Part shown: piece by piece, positions 61,376 to 64,000 of the stretch
Position numbering within the stretch: position 1 is the first letter of the stretch
How the letters are laid out: every line of letters begins with the position of its first letter
Notes under the pieces: generated by a model
Told to the model about the DNA's origin: nothing
The model's database searches: none
Seen by the model: only the letters and a program-made list of their open reading frames with translations
Assembly: GCF_004769575.1 (NCBI RefSeq)
Contig: NZ_RQGA01000014.1
Span: 682,001 to 746,000 of the forward strand
Length of the DNA stretch: 64,000 bases
Direction of reading: 5' to 3'
From: Leptospira perdikensis
Lineage (GTDB): Bacteria; Spirochaetota; Leptospiria; Leptospirales; Leptospiraceae
Position numbers and translations under genes: made by a program

Positions 61376-63304
61376 TTACACCCCCCTCGTTAATAGATAC
61401 ACTAAAATACAAAATGTACCAATGACTACATACAAAGCATAATCGCCAATAAATCCCGACTGTAACCTGCGCAGGCCATTAGCTATGATACCAAAACTAA
61501 GCCCAATGTTTAAGAAAAAACGATCTAGGATTTTAGTATCAAAAAAGAAAGCGATACCTTTCGAAACAAAAAGAAAAGGACGAACCAAAACTGCATCATA
61601 GATTTCATCCACATAGTATTTATGGAAAAGAATCTTTCGAAAACCAGTATGTTCTTCCAGAACAGGATTTTGTCTTCTTTGGTAGAGGAAGTAAGCGAGG
61701 ATTAGTCCCACAGTTCCAATCGCTACCGAAAATGCAGCAAGAGAGAGTTCTACATCATGCACAAGCGATTTGTGTTCAGCCAAACTTCCGTGTTGTGATG
61801 CAAGTTCATAACCTTTGCTAAAGATGGGAGCAAAGTATCTTTCCAAAGTATCAATATGCAAAAAGAAATGTGGAGTTTGTAAAAACCCAACGACTACAGC
61901 ACCAAACGCAAGTACGACGAGCGGAAAAGTCATAGTCCACGGGGATTCATGAATTTTATGGTGTGGGTCCGTATTGTTTTTACCAAAAAAAACAACGAAA
62001 ACCAGACGGAACATATAAAACGAAGTAAAAAAAGCCGCAACAATCCCCATTGTCCAAAGGATAGAACCGTAAGCACCAAAGGTGTATGTTTTTTCTAAAA
62101 TTAAATCTTTGGAGAAAAATCCAGAGAAAGGAAAAAAACCTGCAATGGCAAACGTTCCGAGTAAGAAGGTAAAGGAAGTGATTTTGATTTTACCAAACAA
62201 CCCTCCCATATGTTTGATATTCTGTTCGTGATGCAGTGCGTGGATTACAGAACCAGCTCCAAGAAATAACAAAGCTTTGAAGAAAGCATGTGTCATTAGG
62301 TGGAAAAGCCCTGCAACGTAACTCATACTTCCCATAGCAAGAAACATAAACCCGAGTTGAGATACAGTTGAATATGCTAAGATTTTTTTGATATCGTTTT
62401 GTAAAGTTCCGATGGTTGCCGCAAAAAGAGCCGTTGTAGCACCAATACAAGCGATGAAAAAGGAAGTTTCTGGTGCGAGTAAAAATACAAAGTTTAACCT
62501 AGCGATGAGAAAGATTCCAGCAGTTACCATTGTCGCGGCATGGATGAGAGCTGATACTGGAGTGGGACCTGCCATCGCATCGGGAAGCCATACATAAAGT
62601 GGGATCTGTGCTGATTTTCCCATAGCAGCAATAAAGAAAAATAAAGCCACAATATTGGCATAAGGAGCAAACTGAGTAAGCCCACTTAAATTGGATTGGA
62701 GTTCTAGATATTGTAAACTTCCCCCAAACCAAAACAAAAATCCAGTTCCAAGAATAAAACCAACATCCCCGATTCGGTTGAGAACAAATGCTTTCATACC
62801 TGCTTCAGCAGCAGAGTTTTTATCATAATCAAACCCAATAAGTAAATAGGAACTAAGTCCTACACCTTCCCAACCTAAAAAAGTTAAAATGAGGTTATCG
62901 CTGAGCACAAGGTTCAACATACAAAAGATAAACAAATTCAAATAAGCAAAAAATCGATTGTAACTCAAATTTGATTTCATGTATCCCATTGAATACAAAT
63001 GAATCAAAGATCCAATTCCCGTAATGATGAGAGTCATATAAAGAGAGAGTTGGTCGATTTGAAATCCAAAAGAAGATTTAAAATTTCCAATGACAATCCA
63101 ATCAAAAACGGGAACCAAGTGTGGGGCCGTTCTCTCCATAGGTCTAAATTCGTTAAACGCACCTAAGGTGATAAGAAACGGAATAAAAACAGCTAAAGTT
63201 CCAATGGCACCCGCCATCCGGTGTGGGATTCTACCTTTTAGTAGAGCATTGAATAAAAAACCAACGAGAGGAAAGAAGACAACTAAAGGAAATATCTCTA
63301 ACAT
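61376..63304 (-). CDS. nuoL: NADH-quinone oxidoreductase subunit L
   Basis: The most distal antiporter-like complex I subunit, with the long lateral helix at its C-terminus. YMKSNLSYNRFFAYLNLF, WEGVGLSSYLLIGF, LYVWLPDAMAGPTPVSALIHAATMV and YSTVSQLGFMF are clear. Length 642 matches the family. nuoK lies four bases upstream. Confidence 0.94.
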   Translation of the reverse strand: MLEIFPLVVFFPLVGFLFNALLKGRIPHRMAGAIGTLAVFIPFLITLGAFNEFRPMERTAPHLVPVFDWIVIGNFKSSFGFQIDQLSLYMTLIITGIGSLIHLYSMGYMKSNLSYNRFFAYLNLFIFCMLNLVLSDNLILTFLGWEGVGLSSYLLIGFDYDKNSAAEAGMKAFVLNRIGDVGFILGTGFLFWFGGSLQYLELQSNLSGLTQFAPYANIVALFFFIAAMGKSAQIPLYVWLPDAMAGPTPVSALIHAATMVTAGIFLIARLNFVFLLAPETSFFIACIGATTALFAATIGTLQNDIKKILAYSTVSQLGFMFLAMGSMSYVAGLFHLMTHAFFKALLFLGAGSVIHALHHEQNIKHMGGLFGKIKITSFTFLLGTFAIAGFFPFSGFFSKDLILEKTYTFGAYGSILWTMGIVAAFFTSFYMFRLVFVVFFGKNNTDPHHKIHESPWTMTFPLVVLAFGAVVVGFLQTPHFFLHIDTLERYFAPIFSKGYELASQHGSLAEHKSLVHDVELSLAAFSVAIGTVGLILAYFLYQRRQNPVLEEHTGFRKILFHKYYVDEIYDAVLVRPFLFVSKGIAFFFDTKILDRFFLNIGLSFGIIANGLRRLQSGFIGDYALYVVIGTFCILVYLLTRGV

Positions 63305-63308
63305 AGGA

Positions 63309-63629
63309 TTACCATCTCATTGATTGGAGTTCATCCACGTTGGTGGACTTTTTATGACGAAAGATTGCAATCACAAGTGCAAGACCCACGGCTGCTTCTG
63401 CTGCAGCGATAGCCATCACAAAGAAAACAACTGTTTCACCGGATATATGGGAAAGGGCTTTCGAAAAGGTGACAAAAACTAAATTCACTGAATTCAAAAT
63501 TAATTCTACAGACATAAAGATGATCACAATATTCCTACGAATGAGAACTCCAAGAACACCAATAGAAAATAAAATTCCAGCAAGTCCGAGGATGTAAGAA
63601 ACGGGTATTTCATTAATGATTGGGTTCAT
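63309..63629 (-). CDS. nuoK: NADH-quinone oxidoreductase subunit K
   Basis: A three-helix membrane subunit, 106 residues. The membrane Glu residues in [12 protein letters not shown] (helix 2) and in [11 protein letters not shown] (helix 3) are the functional carboxylates of NuoK/ND4L. It overlaps nuoJ by four bases. Confidence 0.94.
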   Translation of the reverse strand: MNPIINEIPVSYILGLAGILFSIGVLGVLIRRNIVIIFMSVELILNSVNLVFVTFSKALSHISGETVVFFVMAIAAAEAAVGLALVIAIFRHKKSTNVDELQSMRW

Positions 63630-64000
63630 AGGATTGTATCCTTTGTTTGTTCTACTTCTGTGTTTCTTTTTTTGGCAAGGATAACAGCACCAAGGACCGC
63701 AACGAGAAGTAAGATGGAGATCATTTCAAAAGGAAGTAAATAATCCAAATAAGTTGATGCACCAACGGTAGCAACGTTCCCTTTTGCATTCACAGCAGCA
63801 GTTCCTTGGATAGGAAATGAATATTGAGAGAGTTCATATCCTTTTCCCGTTTGTTCGGAATGAGGAACGCCAGTCGTCAGAGCAGAATACAATAAAAAGA
63901 AAAACCCAAAGATAAAAACAGAAAGTATCACCAGACGAATTGGATACTCCCGATATCTGGACAAAGTTTCCGCCCTTTGGGAAAGTAACATCAACACAAA
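63626..64000 (-). CDS. nuoJ: NADH-quinone oxidoreductase subunit J, cut off at the window edge
   Basis: The visible part is the C-terminal region of NuoJ: a membrane Met/Leu-rich end of a helix, then [22 protein letters not shown] and the last helix [23 protein letters not shown]. The frame stays open to the right edge (the next codon reads Phe), so the N-terminal helices are outside the window. The stop overlaps the nuoK ATG (ATGA). Confidence 0.88.
   Translation of the reverse strand, partial: FVLMLLSQRAETLSRYREYPIRLVILSVFIFGFFFLLYSALTTGVPHSEQTGKGYELSQYSFPIQGTAAVNAKGNVATVGASTYLDYLLPFEMISILLLVAVLGAVILAKKRNTEVEQTKDTIL

Overview
The window is a dense, syntenic-looking piece of a spirochaete chromosome, most probably Leptospira. 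That assignment is inferred from gene content: a FlaA-family flagellar sheath protein, FlgM and a FliG-like protein, spirochaete-type lipoproteins with relaxed lipoboxes, a Kdo transferase (LPS maker), a bactofilin, LexA, and many proteins resembling Leptospira-restricted hypotheticals. Whether the species is saprophytic or pathogenic cannot be read from the window. Coding density is very high and no gene-free stretch exceeds about 200 bases. I see no insertion sequence, prophage, CRISPR array, rRNA or plasmid feature.

Layout. 1-8.1 kb: end of a sterol-desaturase-family gene, an LtaS-like sulfatase-fold membrane enzyme, a PQQ-type sugar dehydrogenase lipoprotein, a TMEM220-like protein, then a peroxiredoxin-sufB pair behind a palindrome of PerR-box form, and an ABC-F ATPase. 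8.3-20.1 kb: a large low-complexity protein with a duplicated C-terminal module, a hotdog thioesterase with tRNA-Leu(CAA) at its tail, then a minus-strand run holding an M16 peptidase pair, an MBL hydrolase, an O-methyltransferase, an exported protein, an unusual N-acetylmuramoyl-L-alanine amidase and an unknown; two tandem paralogous lipoproteins follow on the plus strand. 20.1-29.5 kb: a long minus-strand set of tightly packed genes: GAF-GGDEF, a small Cys protein, a lipoprotein with two retropepsin-like DTGS halves, mnmA, an ATP-grasp/FMN oxidoreductase fusion, a PilZ-type protein and an RluA-family pseudouridine synthase; an orphan DNA methyltransferase and a DsbD-alpha-like lipoprotein lie just beyond. 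29.7-41.3 kb: initiator tRNA, proC-yggS, a FlaA-family gene joined to waaA and nadE, a Cys-rich lipoprotein, rsmI, flgM behind a sigma-28-like promoter, and a three-gene set of a degenerate iron-ADH fold, an 81-residue protein and a FliG-like protein. 41.3-48.2 kb: glpK, an MBL hydrolase, a STAS protein, and the lexA-lipoprotein-ctpA-tsaD-pssA run. 48.3-55.1 kb: an HME-RND metal efflux operon with an inorganic pyrophosphatase gene embedded in it. 55.2-64 kb: bactofilin-recJ, mtnD, and the nuoJ(partial)-K-L-M-N end of the complex I operon.

How the genes may work together (inference). The strongest candidates for unrecognised functional units are: the c-di-GMP-flavoured operon at 21.8-29.5 kb, which also carries a tandem aspartic-protease-like lipoprotein and a two-enzyme fusion of unknown substrate; the flagellum-adjacent set at 38.3-41.3 kb (FlgM, an apparent pseudoenzyme, a FliG-like protein); the peroxiredoxin-SufB unit under a PerR-like operator; and the pyrophosphatase locked between the pump and outer-membrane genes of the metal efflux operon. 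Many starts are TTG or GTG and several were moved from the longest reading frame on the basis of ribosome-binding sites, signal peptides or family length; these are flagged.
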